Notes under the pieces: generated by a model
Database searches by the model: none
What the model was told of the DNA's origin: nothing
Seen by the model: only the letters and a program-made list of their open reading frames with translations
Origin: Deferribacteraceae bacterium UBA6793
GTDB lineage: Bacteria; Chrysiogenota; Deferribacteres; Deferribacterales; Geovibrionaceae
Assembly: GCA_002452405.1 (NCBI GenBank)
Contig: DKFP01000010.1
Location: forward strand, 193,332-257,331
Length of the DNA stretch: 64,000 bases
Direction of reading: 5' to 3'
Shown: in pieces, positions 8,302 through 18,729 of the stretch
Position numbering within the stretch: the first letter of the stretch is position 1
Layout: every line of letters begins with the position of its first letter
Position numbers and translations under genes: made by a program

Positions 8302-9310
8302 GACGCCTGTCACTGATTACGACTTTAACCTGCCCGAAGAGCTTATCGCGCAGAATCCGGCGAATACCCGCGGCACGTCGCGGCTTATGCGTCTAAACCG
8401 CAGAAGCGGTTCCATATCCGACTGCGTATTCACAGACATCACTGATATGATAGATGAAAACTGCTTTCTGGTGGTGAACTCCACCCGCGTCATGAAGGCG
8501 CGACTCTACGCAAAAAAACCAACGGGCGGGGTTATAGAGCTGCTCGTTCTGGAAAAGCTGGAGGGAAACGCGTGCCTCTGCCTTACAAAAGGCAACGTTA
8601 AACAGGGTGTACAACTGAATTTTCAGGCGGGTTCCGCTGTCATAGAAGAGGTACGCGAGGATGGAACACGTCTTGTGCGCTTCAGTAGTGACCCCTCAGA
8701 AATAATGCATAAATTCGGGCATATTCCGCTTCCGCCATATATACGAAGAGATGACACCGACTCGGACGCTGACAGATACCAGACGGTATATTCCGCGGAC
8801 GAGGCTTCCGTTGCGGCGCCAACAGCGGGACTGCATTTCACCGAAGAGATACTCGACAGACTGAAAGCCAAAGGTGTGCGTGTGCTTGAGCTGACGCTCA
8901 ACATAGGCATAGGCACTTTCAGACCTGTGAAAGCAGACTATCTTGAAGACCACGACATGCACTGGGAAAAATACTACATTTCACCGGAGACCGCGAAAGA
9001 GATAAACCATCTGCGTGCGAACGGAAAGCACCTTGTGGCTGTTGGAACCACCGCGGTTCGGGCGCTTGAATCGGCATATGAAGAAGGCAACATTAAGGCA
9101 GGCTACGGGGAAACCAATCTATTTATCAAACCCGGCTATAAATTTAAGGTCATAGACAGAATGATAACGAACTTTCACCTGCCTAAATCCACGCTTCTGG
9201 TGCTGGTTAGCATGTTTGCAGGATATGACCTGACCATGAATGCATATAGACACGCCGTCGAAGAAAAATATAAATTCTTCAGCTACGGCGACGCTATGTA
9301 TATAAAATAA
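8285..9310 (+). CDS. queA: tRNA preQ1(34) S-adenosylmethionine ribosyltransferase-isomerase
   Basis: QueA adds the ribosyl part of SAM to preQ1 at position 34 of GUN-anticodon tRNAs, giving epoxyqueuosine. The 341-residue protein has YDFNLPEELIAQNP near the N-terminus, then TKGNVKQG, AAPTAGLHFT, TLNIGIGTFRPV and TNFHLPKSTLL, all characteristic of QueA. The start codon is TTG inside the end of thrC, the only start that keeps the conserved N-terminus. Tgt follows downstream, separated by a repeat element, so these genes form a queuosine unit. Confidence 0.95.
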   Translation: MRIISKTPVTDYDFNLPEELIAQNPANTRGTSRLMRLNRRSGSISDCVFTDITDMIDENCFLVVNSTRVMKARLYAKKPTGGVIELLVLEKLEGNACLCLTKGNVKQGVQLNFQAGSAVIEEVREDGTRLVRFSSDPSEIMHKFGHIPLPPYIRRDDTDSDADRYQTVYSADEASVAAPTAGLHFTEEILDRLKAKGVRVLELTLNIGIGTFRPVKADYLEDHDMHWEKYYISPETAKEINHLRANGKHLVAVGTTAVRALESAYEEGNIKAGYGETNLFIKPGYKFKVIDRMITNFHLPKSTLLVLVSMFAGYDLTMNAYRHAVEEKYKFFSYGDAMYIK

Positions 9311-9314
9311 GTGG

Positions 9315-9397
9315 ATGAGATCGCGTCGTCGCTGCGCTTCTCGCGAAGACGTAGAGAAAGACCGTCTCTGCGAGGACAACGGACGAAGCAGTCTCAT
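9315..9397. repeat. Interspersed palindromic element, intact copy (R2)
   Basis: The element begins ATGAGATCGCGTCGTC and ends with the imperfect reverse complement GACGAAGCAGTCTCAT. Inside these arms CTCGCGAAGACG (from 9341) pairs with CGTCTCTGCGAG (9363-9374). The whole length can fold into one long hairpin. It is the clearest copy in the window and lies between queA and tgt. Confidence 0.75.
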
Positions 9398-9417
9398 TTT
9401 TTGTAATAAGGATATAA

Positions 9418-10527
<1,110 letters not shown>

Positions 10528-10848
10528 ATGTTCAATAGTATCGCATACGCAGCAGATGCACCCGCGGGACAGGGCAGCCCTTTCGCGCCTCTTCTGATGA
10601 TGGTCGTGATATTCGGTATCTTCTACTTCCTGCTTATCAGACCGCAGCAGAAAAAACAGAAAGAGCATGTGAACATGCTGAACGCCATCAAAGCCGGCGA
10701 CGAACTCATCACCGGAGGCGGTATCTATTGCAAGGTTACAAAGGTTCTCGACAACAACACTTTTCTGGTTGAGATAGCCGACGGTGTCACCGTTAAACTC
10801 ACCAAAAACGGAATCGCACAAAAAGTCACCGAACAGGAGAAAAAATAA
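10528..10848 (+). CDS. yajC: Preprotein translocase accessory subunit YajC
   Basis: The 106-residue protein has one membrane helix (about 19-38) followed by FLLIRPQQKKQKEH, the hallmark of YajC, and a small cytoplasmic domain. YajC associates with SecDF. The short Ala/Pro-rich N-terminus before the helix is common in this family. It sits between tgt and secD with only a 2-base gap to secD. Confidence 0.95.
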   Translation: MFNSIAYAADAPAGQGSPFAPLLMMVVIFGIFYFLLIRPQQKKQKEHVNMLNAIKAGDELITGGGIYCKVTKVLDNNTFLVEIADGVTVKLTKNGIAQKVTEQEKK

Positions 10849-10850
10849 AC

Positions 10851-12395
10851 ATGAACCTGAAAGTCCGCTGGGCAGTAATTTTAATTGTTCTCGGCTGGTC
10901 ACTCTATTCAATGTTCCCGCTGAAAGACAAGATCAACCTCGGTCTTGACCTTCAGGGGGGGATGCACGTTGTACTCGGTGTGGACATAGACAAAGCGGTC
11001 GATGGAAAAATCGACAACACCGTTGTGCAGCTCAGAAAAGAACTGGCTGCAGAAAAAATAAACTTTAATTTCGTACAAAAAGCCAGCGGGGGAAAAATCA
11101 ACATATCACTGAAAACCCCCGAAGACTTCAATAAGGCAAAAGGCATCATCAGCAAAAACTATATTTCTTTGCAGGATGTCAGCATCTCCGAAGAAAACAC
11201 CCTTTCCTATATCCTCGACCCTAAAGCGGTTAAAGATATCAAGGAATCGGCTGTTGAACAGTCTCTCGAAGTTGTCCGCAACAGGGTCGATCAGTTCGGC
11301 GTCGCGGAACCCATCATCCAGAGACAGGGGACAAATCAGGTTGTTGTTCAGCTTCCGGGTGTAACAGATCCCGAACGCGCAATAAACCTCATCGGTAAAA
11401 CCGCGCAGCTCACCTTTCACATGGTGGACGACACTGTGTCCGAAACCGAAGCGGCAAGCGGCAACATTCCCTTTGACGATATCATCATGTATCAGAAGCA
11501 TACAGACAAAGCCACCGGCGCTGTCAGCAAGATACCTTTCGTTCTGAAAAGGGACGTGGTTCTCACAGGCGATTATCTGACAGACGCTCAGGTCAGCCTC
11601 AACAGCAATTACGGACAGCCCATAGTCGAGTTTAAACTCGATGCGGCAGGCAGCAAGCTGTTTGAAGAACTGACAGGAGAAAACATCGGAAAACGCATGG
11701 CTATCGTTCTTGACGACAACGTGTACAGCGCACCCGTTATCAAGTCCAAGATACCCGGCGGGTCCGCATACATCGACGGTATGTCCAGCATGCAGGAGGC
11801 GAAAGACCTTGCGATAGTTCTTCGCGCAGGTTCGCTCCCCGCCCCTGTTAAGATAGAAGAGAACAGAACGGTCGGTCCCTCTCTGGGTCAGGACTCAATC
11901 AACGCAGGCGTTAAAGCCTCCATCATCGGTTTTGCGCTCATCGTTGTTTTCATGGGTGTATACTACAGATGGTCCGGCTGGGTTGCAAACATAGCTCTGT
12001 TCACAAACTTCTTTATCATCCTCGGCGTTATGGCACAGTTCGGGGCAACGCTCACAATGCCCGGTATCGCGGGTATCATCCTCACGGTCGGTATGGCTGT
12101 GGATGCGAACGTGCTTATCTTCGAGCGCGTGCGTGAGGAGCTGAGGCTGGGCAGAACCCCGCTGAACGCTCTGGAATACGGTTACGAAAAAGCGTTTTCA
12201 ACCATTATGGATGCGAACATAACAACCATCATCGCGGCGATTGTTCTGTTCCAGTTCGGCACAGGTCCCATAAAGGGCTTCGCCGTTACGCTTTCAATCG
12301 GTATCGTGGCATCCCTTTTCACGGCTATCTTTGTTACAAAGGCGGTTTTCTGGAGCTTCCTGAGCAAGAAAGATGTCAAGTCACTGAGCATATAG
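10851..12395 (+). CDS. secD: Protein translocase subunit SecD
   Basis: SecD and SecF form an RND-like, proton-driven complex that helps pull exported proteins through SecYEG. The 514-residue product has one N-terminal helix, the DLQGGMHVVL motif, a periplasmic P1 domain to about residue 340, then five helices with GMAVDANVLIFERVREE, whose Asp is part of the proton path. Length and order are normal. secF follows after 16 bases with its own GGAGGG site. Confidence 0.97.
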   Translation: MNLKVRWAVILIVLGWSLYSMFPLKDKINLGLDLQGGMHVVLGVDIDKAVDGKIDNTVVQLRKELAAEKINFNFVQKASGGKINISLKTPEDFNKAKGIISKNYISLQDVSISEENTLSYILDPKAVKDIKESAVEQSLEVVRNRVDQFGVAEPIIQRQGTNQVVVQLPGVTDPERAINLIGKTAQLTFHMVDDTVSETEAASGNIPFDDIIMYQKHTDKATGAVSKIPFVLKRDVVLTGDYLTDAQVSLNSNYGQPIVEFKLDAAGSKLFEELTGENIGKRMAIVLDDNVYSAPVIKSKIPGGSAYIDGMSSMQEAKDLAIVLRAGSLPAPVKIEENRTVGPSLGQDSINAGVKASIIGFALIVVFMGVYYRWSGWVANIALFTNFFIILGVMAQFGATLTMPGIAGIILTVGMAVDANVLIFERVREELRLGRTPLNALEYGYEKAFSTIMDANITTIIAAIVLFQFGTGPIKGFAVTLSIGIVASLFTAIFVTKAVFWSFLSKKDVKSLSI

Positions 12396-12411
12396 CCGGA
12401 GGGAGCAAGAT

Positions 12412-13305
12412 ATGTTTGAACTGATAAAACACGGAACAAAAATAGACTTCATGGGCAAAGCATATTATTTCTTTGCCTTTTCCGGTCTGCTCATAGCGCT
12501 GAGCATTGCGATCATGGCGACAAAGGGATTCAACTACGGCATCGATTTTGCCGGTGGTTCAATCATTCAGGTCAAGTTTGAAAAAGCGCCCGACCTGAAC
12601 ACCATCCGCTCTGTTGTGGACGAGCTGAAGCTGGGTGAAACCATCATCCAGAACTTCGGAACCGACGAAGAGGTTCTTATCCGCGTCGTTAAAAACGACA
12701 AAGACCTCAAAAGCGTTTCCGATAACATTCAGATCGGTCTGAAAGAGAAGATGAAAGATAACAAATTCGAAGTCGAAAGGGTTGAGCAGGTCGGTCCGCA
12801 GGTCGGTAAGGAACTGAAAAAGATGGCTGTATACGCCGTTCTCTATTCGCTGATAGGTATCCTTATCTACGTCGCGTTCCGCTTCCAGTTGATCTTCTCT
12901 GTGGCGGCGGTTGCGGCACTGTTCCACGACGTTATAATAACCATGGGCTTTTTCAGCCTTCTGGGCAAGGAGATATCAATCTCCGTCGTGGCGGCGATAC
13001 TCACCCTTGTGGGTTACTCCCTCAACGACACCATAGTCGTTTTCGACCGTATCAGAGAGACAATGAAAGAGGATAAAGAGGGTAAAATATCACTGAAGGA
13101 TCTTATGAACCTCAGTATCAACGAAACCCTCAGCCGTACGATCATAACCTCTTTCCTGACACTGCTTACGGTCATAGCACTGTATTTCTTCGGCGGAGAG
13201 GTCATCAACGGATTTGCATTCGCACTGCTGATCGGTATCATAATAGGTACCTATTCTTCAATCGCGGTTGCAAGCGCCATTGTTTACACGGTTAAAAAGA
13301 AATAA
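12412..13305 (+). CDS. secF: Protein translocase subunit SecF
   Basis: The 297-residue partner of SecD has the N-terminal helix, the NYGIDFAGGSIIQV motif, a short periplasmic domain and five C-terminal helices including GYSLNDTIVVFDRIRE with the conserved Asp. Last gene of tgt-yajC-secD-secF; a strong terminator follows. Confidence 0.97.
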   Translation: MFELIKHGTKIDFMGKAYYFFAFSGLLIALSIAIMATKGFNYGIDFAGGSIIQVKFEKAPDLNTIRSVVDELKLGETIIQNFGTDEEVLIRVVKNDKDLKSVSDNIQIGLKEKMKDNKFEVERVEQVGPQVGKELKKMAVYAVLYSLIGILIYVAFRFQLIFSVAAVAALFHDVIITMGFFSLLGKEISISVVAAILTLVGYSLNDTIVVFDRIRETMKEDKEGKISLKDLMNLSINETLSRTIITSFLTLLTVIALYFFGGEVINGFAFALLIGIIIGTYSSIAVASAIVYTVKKK

Positions 13306-13312
13306 TTTCATA

Positions 13313-13354
13313 AAGCGGTATGTGAACATGTCACATACCGCTTCTCCTTTTTTC
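13313..13354 (+). terminator. Intrinsic terminator after secF
   Basis: A perfect 13-bp stem (AAGCGGTATGTGA and its complement, loop ACATG) is followed by CTCCTTTTTT. It ends the sec operon and insulates the following kinase gene. Confidence 0.9.
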
Positions 13355-13365
13355 TTAACTTTCGT

Positions 13366-13393
13366 TTGAATGTCTTTTAGCTCAGGTTATACT
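13366..13393 (+). promoter_or_regulatory. Promoter of the kinase at 13399, predicted leaderless
   Basis: TTGAAT (13366-13371), 16-base spacer, TATACT (13388-13393). The ATG is 5 bases beyond the -10 box and there is no ribosome site. Confidence 0.5.
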
Positions 13394-13398
13394 TCCTT

Positions 13399-15612
13399 AT
13401 GAACCATAACCAAGGTATCAAACACAAAATATTTATTTATGCCAGTATAGTTCTTATTACAACGTGTACGCTTTTCGCACTGTCCAATATCTCCCTGCGC
13501 TATATGGAATATAAAGCCGAAATGACACAGGAAAGCTATCTGGTTGAAAATAATCAGAGGTTCATATCATCACAGCTCTCAAGGCTTCTTAAATCCAACC
13601 TGAACAGGCTCATATCCGATCCAGAGCTGCTCGAAGCTGTTAACAGCAGGAACATCCCGCTTCTGATGGGCAGGATGTCGATACACACCAACGCACTGGA
13701 TTTCGAATACCCTGACGACACCTTCGTTTTCCGCATAATTGCGGCGGACGGCAACCTGATTTTTTCCAGCGACAGAAAGACGGACCATTGTCCGAAGCCG
13801 GTGTCCGAGGCAGTGGCTAACGCCCTTTCCGGCAAAGCCGCCGGAACCGCATACGAGATATGCTCAGACCGTGTTTTTCAGTTTTCGGCACTTCCTATGT
13901 ATTACAAAGGAATGCTCATAGGCTCCGTTGAACTGGGCACCTCCCTTGAGTTCTACGGCAGGGCGATGGAACAGTCCACAGGCTACAGCATGGCTGTTCT
14001 GGCGGATACGTCTGCGCAGAAAATAGAAGGAGTCCCTCTGTACGGCAGATATGCCCTTATGCAGAATACGAACAATACTATGTTCCGCAGACTGCTCGGC
14101 TCTGTAAAAGACCACAACTCCATACCGGATATGGTCAGCGTCGGCAATATGCATTACAGGGTCTCCGACGACATGCGTTTTTATTCCTCCGGCGGCAGGG
14201 AACTTGGCAGATTTATCTATGCAAAGGATGTGACCCCGCACGTCACAGCCATGCTTTCCTACACCCTCAGGGTCATATTCATTACTCTTGTGTTCTGCTT
14301 TCTCTCCCTTCTTCTTATCCGTTCAGGATTCAACAAGACCGTGGGAGCGCTGGAAAATCTGCATGAGGAAACAATAAACAAGCTGGTCATAAGCGAGGCA
14401 CAATATAGGGAATACATCGACAATTCGCCCATGTCCATATTCACAACCAACGATTCCAAAATTTTTACGGAGGTGAACCTCCGGTTTCTGCAGGCTGTGG
14501 GGCTGACAAAAAAGGAGATGATGACCCGATCCCTCTATGATTTCATAACCGCCGACAGACGAAACGAACTGAATAAATTCTATTCCAGAGCCTTACACGA
14601 GGGGCACAACGAAGGTATTCTGCATATCATAAACCGCGAAGGAAAAGAGGTGGCAATGATGACAAAGGCTGTCAAGCTGGGCGAAAAATCCCTGCTTTTC
14701 AACTGTCTGGACATAAGCCGCTCTGTCGAGATGGAACAAAAGCTGAGGGAACTTAACCTCGAACTGGAATCTGTGAACAAAAATCTTGAAAGACGCATCG
14801 AGGAGGAGGTCGAAAAAAACCGCAGACAGTCTCACGTTCTTTCGGAACAGAAAAAACTTGCGGACATGGGGTTGATGGTCAGCGCCATAGCGCACCAGTG
14901 GCGACAGCCGCTCAACGCACTTGGACTAATGATACAATCCATTCCCGACAACCTCGATATTGATGAAACAACCCCTGTTTACACTGAGTTTGAGCAGATG
15001 GCAATGAACCTTGTCAAAAAGATGTCCGACACCATAGATAATTTCAGGCTGTTTTTTGAAACAGGAGGCAAAAAAGAGAAATTCAACGTTGTGGACGAAC
15101 TTAAAAATACCAATGCGCTACTCTCCGTGCATATAGCTTCAAAAAATATCAAAACCCGCTTTATGTGCAGGCGCGAACCGGATATCCATTTTTCGCCGTG
15201 TCAGGGATGTGAAAGATGCAGCGAGATAACGCTTTACGGTCTTCCGGGAGAATTTCGGCAGATGCTGATAAATATATTGAACAACAGCTATGAGGCGATA
15301 CTTGAAAGGATGGAAAAGCAACCGGACATGGAAGGAAATATCTCCATAAACATCGTCTGCTCCGACGAAAGAGTCACTGTCAGCATTGAAGACAACGGAA
15401 CAGGCGTTCCGCCGGAAATTATCGGACGAATCTTCGAACCGTATTTTACAACAAAAAACGATGCAAAGTTCTCAGGCATAGGTCTTTATATGGTAAGAGT
15501 CCTCACAGAGCAGAGCCTCGGAGGCAAAGTCGCTGCGTTTAACAACCATCTTGGCGGACTGACAGTCGTTATGGATTTTAAACTGTTCCGCTCACAGGAG
15601 CCTGTTTCCTGA
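13399..15612 (+). CDS. Orphan membrane PAS histidine kinase of the HQWRQP type (K1)
   Basis: The 737-residue protein has an N-terminal helix (about 10-30), a periplasmic sensor domain (about 31-285), a second helix (about 286-307), a PAS domain (about 335-440), a coiled coil, then the H-box AIAHQWRQPLNALGL with His499. The ATPase domain has an N-box (MLINILNNSYEAI), DNGTGVP and SGIGLYMV. Between H-box and N-box lie Cys590, Cys601, Cys604 and Cys607 (Cx10Cx2Cx2C), which is not standard for histidine kinases and suggests metal or redox sensing. No receiver domain or adjacent regulator gene is present. Its 3' end overlaps that of the convergent kinase by 35 bases. Confidence 0.88.
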   Translation: MNHNQGIKHKIFIYASIVLITTCTLFALSNISLRYMEYKAEMTQESYLVENNQRFISSQLSRLLKSNLNRLISDPELLEAVNSRNIPLLMGRMSIHTNALDFEYPDDTFVFRIIAADGNLIFSSDRKTDHCPKPVSEAVANALSGKAAGTAYEICSDRVFQFSALPMYYKGMLIGSVELGTSLEFYGRAMEQSTGYSMAVLADTSAQKIEGVPLYGRYALMQNTNNTMFRRLLGSVKDHNSIPDMVSVGNMHYRVSDDMRFYSSGGRELGRFIYAKDVTPHVTAMLSYTLRVIFITLVFCFLSLLLIRSGFNKTVGALENLHEETINKLVISEAQYREYIDNSPMSIFTTNDSKIFTEVNLRFLQAVGLTKKEMMTRSLYDFITADRRNELNKFYSRALHEGHNEGILHIINREGKEVAMMTKAVKLGEKSLLFNCLDISRSVEMEQKLRELNLELESVNKNLERRIEEEVEKNRRQSHVLSEQKKLADMGLMVSAIAHQWRQPLNALGLMIQSIPDNLDIDETTPVYTEFEQMAMNLVKKMSDTIDNFRLFFETGGKKEKFNVVDELKNTNALLSVHIASKNIKTRFMCRREPDIHFSPCQGCERCSEITLYGLPGEFRQMLINILNNSYEAILERMEKQPDMEGNISINIVCSDERVTVSIEDNGTGVPPEIIGRIFEPYFTTKNDAKFSGIGLYMVRVLTEQSLGGKVAAFNNHLGGLTVVMDFKLFRSQEPVS

Positions 15613-17575
15613 CAGGCAGGGAAATATAAAAAGCGACTCCGTTTTCCATATTCTCAAAATACAGTCTGCCATGCATATAATTCTCAATTATATTCTTTGT
15701 CAGATAAAGACCGATTCCGGTTCCTCTGCCCTCCCCTTTTGTGGTGAAATAGGGGTTGTATATCCTTTCAGACACATATTCGGGTATTTGTTTGCCGTTA
15801 TTGTATATTTTAATCAGAAGCCTATTGTCTTCAACTGAAATGCTGACACTTATAACCTTTTCTTTAACTACGCTGTTCTGCTCTTCATCCAGAGCGTCCA
15901 CAGCATTCTGGAGCACATTAATAAACGCCTGTTTAAACTCATCTTTATAGCCGTCAACGATGATATTCTGATAATCGCACCCGCTGTCTTCATAAAACTC
16001 CTGACAATCCATGAAGTTTAAGCCGCAGATACATGACGAATTGAAGTTGATGCCATGGTATGCAAGTTTTGCTTCATAAATTTTCAGAATATCCCTTATC
16101 TCTGTCATAATTCTGAATGCCGAATTGTTTCCCTGGGGTCTGAAAAATTCGCTGAAATTGTCTATCGTATCCGAAAGATTACCGATGAGATGCATACAGG
16201 TTGTTTCGAAATCCTTTATATAGCTTTTGTTCAGCCCGTCTTCTTTATATGTCTGACATATATCCTGAATATACAATCCGAGCGCATTCAGCGGCTGCCG
16301 CCAGTGGTGCGCCATGGCACTGATAATGTTGCCTATATCCGCCAGCTTCTTCTGGTTAAAGAGAATCTGTTCATATTTTCTGTTCTTCTCTGTCTCTTTT
16401 ACGATAGTGTCGTGGAGATTGGCATTCATCTCTTTGAGTTCGATGGACTGCCTGTTCAGCTCTGTTATATCGCGGCTTATACCAAGCAACCCTCTAAGCT
16501 CTCCGTCAGAACTGAAATAAGGTGTTTTGACTGTAGCGACAAGATGCCTCGAACCGTTCTTATACTCAATCCATTCGTCGTTTTTTCTGGGCTGTCGCAT
16601 AGCCAGCATGATTTTATCGTTTGTGACAAACTCTTCGGCAATTTCACGCGGGAAAAGGTCATAGTCCGTCTTACCGACTATACTTTTAGTATTCTCTCCC
16701 ACAAACGCAGCAAACGCCTTATTACAGCCAAGGTAGACTCCGTTCAGGTCTTTATAAAAAATGAGATCTGGAATTGTGTTGAAAAGCGATCTTATCAGCC
16801 CTGCCTGCCGCCTTATCTCGTTGTATGCGTTTTTAAGGTCGGTGATGTCCCTGCCGAGCGCAACCAGTCCTTTACGGACAGTCTTTTCGGCATCGTAAAA
16901 CAAGGGTATTTTTATTGCGTCGAAAATACGCACGCTTCCGTCAGGCATTGTAACCGTCTCTTCTTCGCGGCTGATGGTCTTTTTCTGCCATGTGTTCTCG
17001 TCGGAGCGGGCACAACCTTCCAGCGCTTCTCTGTATATCGGAAGAGTATAGCCGGCAAGTTCATTGTCGCATTTTCCCGTATAGTTCTCTTTAGTGAGAG
17101 CAAAAGCCGCAAGACAACTTGCGTTCGCCTCCAGCCAGCGTCCTTTGCTGTCTTTAAAGCAAATAAGATCAGGCGTGGCATCTATGAGGGTTTTCAGCTG
17201 CTCCTGTTTCTCTTTCAGCGCTGTGTAGGCGGAAGACATTTCACTGTCGTCACGCACAATAAGCGCAACTTCACCTGCGGATGATTTCACCGATTCAATG
17301 TGAAAACCCTTTCCAAGTTCTGGAACGAAATGGAAGACAGGGATCATTATGGCATTTTTTACGATATTTTCAAAATCGCCGGCAAAAAAAGGACAATTTG
17401 AGGATGATATTTTCGTATTGATAACTTTTTCTAAAACACATCCAACCATAGATGCAAATGCCTCGTTTGCATCTTCAATCACAGCATTGCGGTAATCATT
17501 AAATACGTGTGAACTGAGCAATACATAACCGAAATCGGCCTTATGTATCACGGATCTAAAAAACTCTTTCTCCAT
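15578..17575 (-). CDS. Orphan soluble multi-PAS histidine kinase, HHWRQP type (K2)
   Basis: A 665-residue protein with no membrane helices. It has an N-terminal PAS-like domain followed by two clear PAS domains (about 125-240 and 255-375), a short coiled coil, the H-box AMAHHWRQPLNALGLY with His423, and an ATPase domain with QAFINVLQNAVDAL, IYNNGKQIP and RGTGIGLYLT. The region before the N-box carries Cys515, Cys517, Cys524 and Cys533. I start at the ATG at 17575, 7 bases after GGAG; a TTG 21 bases upstream is possible but poorer. The phosphate receiver must be encoded elsewhere. Confidence 0.87.
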   Translation of the reverse strand: MEKEFFRSVIHKADFGYVLLSSHVFNDYRNAVIEDANEAFASMVGCVLEKVINTKISSSNCPFFAGDFENIVKNAIMIPVFHFVPELGKGFHIESVKSSAGEVALIVRDDSEMSSAYTALKEKQEQLKTLIDATPDLICFKDSKGRWLEANASCLAAFALTKENYTGKCDNELAGYTLPIYREALEGCARSDENTWQKKTISREEETVTMPDGSVRIFDAIKIPLFYDAEKTVRKGLVALGRDITDLKNAYNEIRRQAGLIRSLFNTIPDLIFYKDLNGVYLGCNKAFAAFVGENTKSIVGKTDYDLFPREIAEEFVTNDKIMLAMRQPRKNDEWIEYKNGSRHLVATVKTPYFSSDGELRGLLGISRDITELNRQSIELKEMNANLHDTIVKETEKNRKYEQILFNQKKLADIGNIISAMAHHWRQPLNALGLYIQDICQTYKEDGLNKSYIKDFETTCMHLIGNLSDTIDNFSEFFRPQGNNSAFRIMTEIRDILKIYEAKLAYHGINFNSSCICGLNFMDCQEFYEDSGCDYQNIIVDGYKDEFKQAFINVLQNAVDALDEEQNSVVKEKVISVSISVEDNRLLIKIYNNGKQIPEYVSERIYNPYFTTKGEGRGTGIGLYLTKNIIENYMHGRLYFENMENGVAFYISLPVRKQAPVSGTV

Positions 17576-17684
17576 CGGAAAACTCCGAAATAACAATCAA
17601 ATGGTCGTTCCACCCATTATATACATAGAAAACAGGAAACGGCAATTTCATTGTATGATATTGCAGAAAAACATCTTTGATTTT

Positions 17685-18164
17685 TCAGATATGCCAGAGA
17701 GGACCATCCTGATCGTCGATCAGATTGGCAAGAACCTTGTTGTCTCTTTCGTTGATGTTTGTGCGGTCAACACAGCAGGAAGGGCACAGGATATTGTCTT
17801 CAACATAGACAGGTATCCCCATACGCATGGCAAGCGCTATCCCGTCGGAAGGGCGGCAGTCTATCTTTTTCTCAGATTTATTGCAGATAACGTAAATGCT
17901 TGCCTTATAGTTTCCATGTTCATATCTGTCCACAACAACACGATCAACGTTCGCATCGTCGATGCTGTCGATTATGCGTGCAATGAACTCATATGTCATG
18001 GGTCTCGGGGTGTTGATCCTGTTTAAAACACAGTAAATGGATTCAGCCTCAAGATCTCCGACGTTGACAGGGATAAGATAGTGCCCGCAAAGGGTTTCCA
18101 GCAAAAGAACATATCTGGATGTAAGCGGCTCTCTGATGACACATTTAACCGTTGTCTCTATCAT
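17685..18164 (-). CDS. Bifunctional nuclease (DUF151/BFN) family protein
   Basis: A 159-residue protein with the BFN core. Characteristic pieces are YLIPVNVGDLEAESIYCVLN, the Tyr-rich strand ASIYVI, and CRPSDGIALAMRMGIPVYV, where the conserved SDAIALA-type motif is SDGIALA. Members have reported nuclease activity in plants and Thermotoga structures, but bacterial roles are unclear. It has a good ribosome site (GGAGGAATC). It sits alone between a kinase and a lipoprotein gene on the same strand. Confidence 0.85.
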   Translation of the reverse strand: MIETTVKCVIREPLTSRYVLLLETLCGHYLIPVNVGDLEAESIYCVLNRINTPRPMTYEFIARIIDSIDDANVDRVVVDRYEHGNYKASIYVICNKSEKKIDCRPSDGIALAMRMGIPVYVEDNILCPSCCVDRTNINERDNKVLANLIDDQDGPLWHI

Positions 18165-18246
18165 TATAAAGATTCCTCCGGATCAACCGTAATTCCTATG
18201 ATAAAAATAGTTTCGCCTGATATAAAATCAATGGCAAATCCGGATA

Positions 18247-18729
18247 TTATTTTAATTTTGTAGCGATATATTCAAGCTGAGTATCGGAAAGAGGACCTTC
18301 CGCCCTGTCGAACAGCTTACCGTCCGGTTTAAATATGAAAGAGACAGGGATTGTGTTGACGCTCATCTCCATTCCGAGGCTGTCGTCGCCGTGCACAACA
18401 GGATAGGTTATTTTAAACTCGTCAACGAATTTCTGTGCGTCTTCTGCGGTTTTGTCAACGGAGATACCGACGATAACGAAGTCCTGATCTTTGTATTTTT
18501 CATACGCTTTAACAAAATCGGGGGTTTCGCCGCGGCAGGGGGGACACCATGAAGCGAAAAAGTTAACCACAAGGGTCTTCCCGGCATACTGCTTTTTCAG
18601 TTCCTCAAGATAGCCTTTTGAAACGGTCTGTATACCCTGTTTCTCCTCTGCTTTTTCTTTGCTGCCAAAACAGCCGGACAGCACAAAAAGGGACATGAGA
18701 GCAATAAGCAGGAAAATCGTCTTTTTCAT
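18247..18729 (-). CDS. TlpA/ResA-like thiol-disulfide lipoprotein
   Basis: The 160-residue protein has a lipoprotein signal ending in FVLSGC and a thioredoxin fold with the active-site motif ASWCPPCRGE and the cis-proline loop NTIPVSF. Such proteins sit on the outer face of the inner membrane and reduce or oxidise disulfides, for example in cytochrome c maturation. The ATG at 18729 is 6 bases from GGAGG; an ATG two codons upstream touches the ribosome site and is unlikely. It is divergent from a CsoR-family regulator, whose palindromic operator lies in the shared gap. Confidence 0.9.
   Translation of the reverse strand: MKKTIFLLIALMSLFVLSGCFGSKEKAEEKQGIQTVSKGYLEELKKQYAGKTLVVNFFASWCPPCRGETPDFVKAYEKYKDQDFVIVGISVDKTAEDAQKFVDEFKITYPVVHGDDSLGMEMSVNTIPVSFIFKPDGKLFDRAEGPLSDTQLEYIATKLK

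Noticed and set aside
16055..17284. Long antisense frame opposite the K2 kinase gene
   Set aside because: It runs wholly inside a well-supported gene on the other strand, has no family similarity and contains no recognisable domain.
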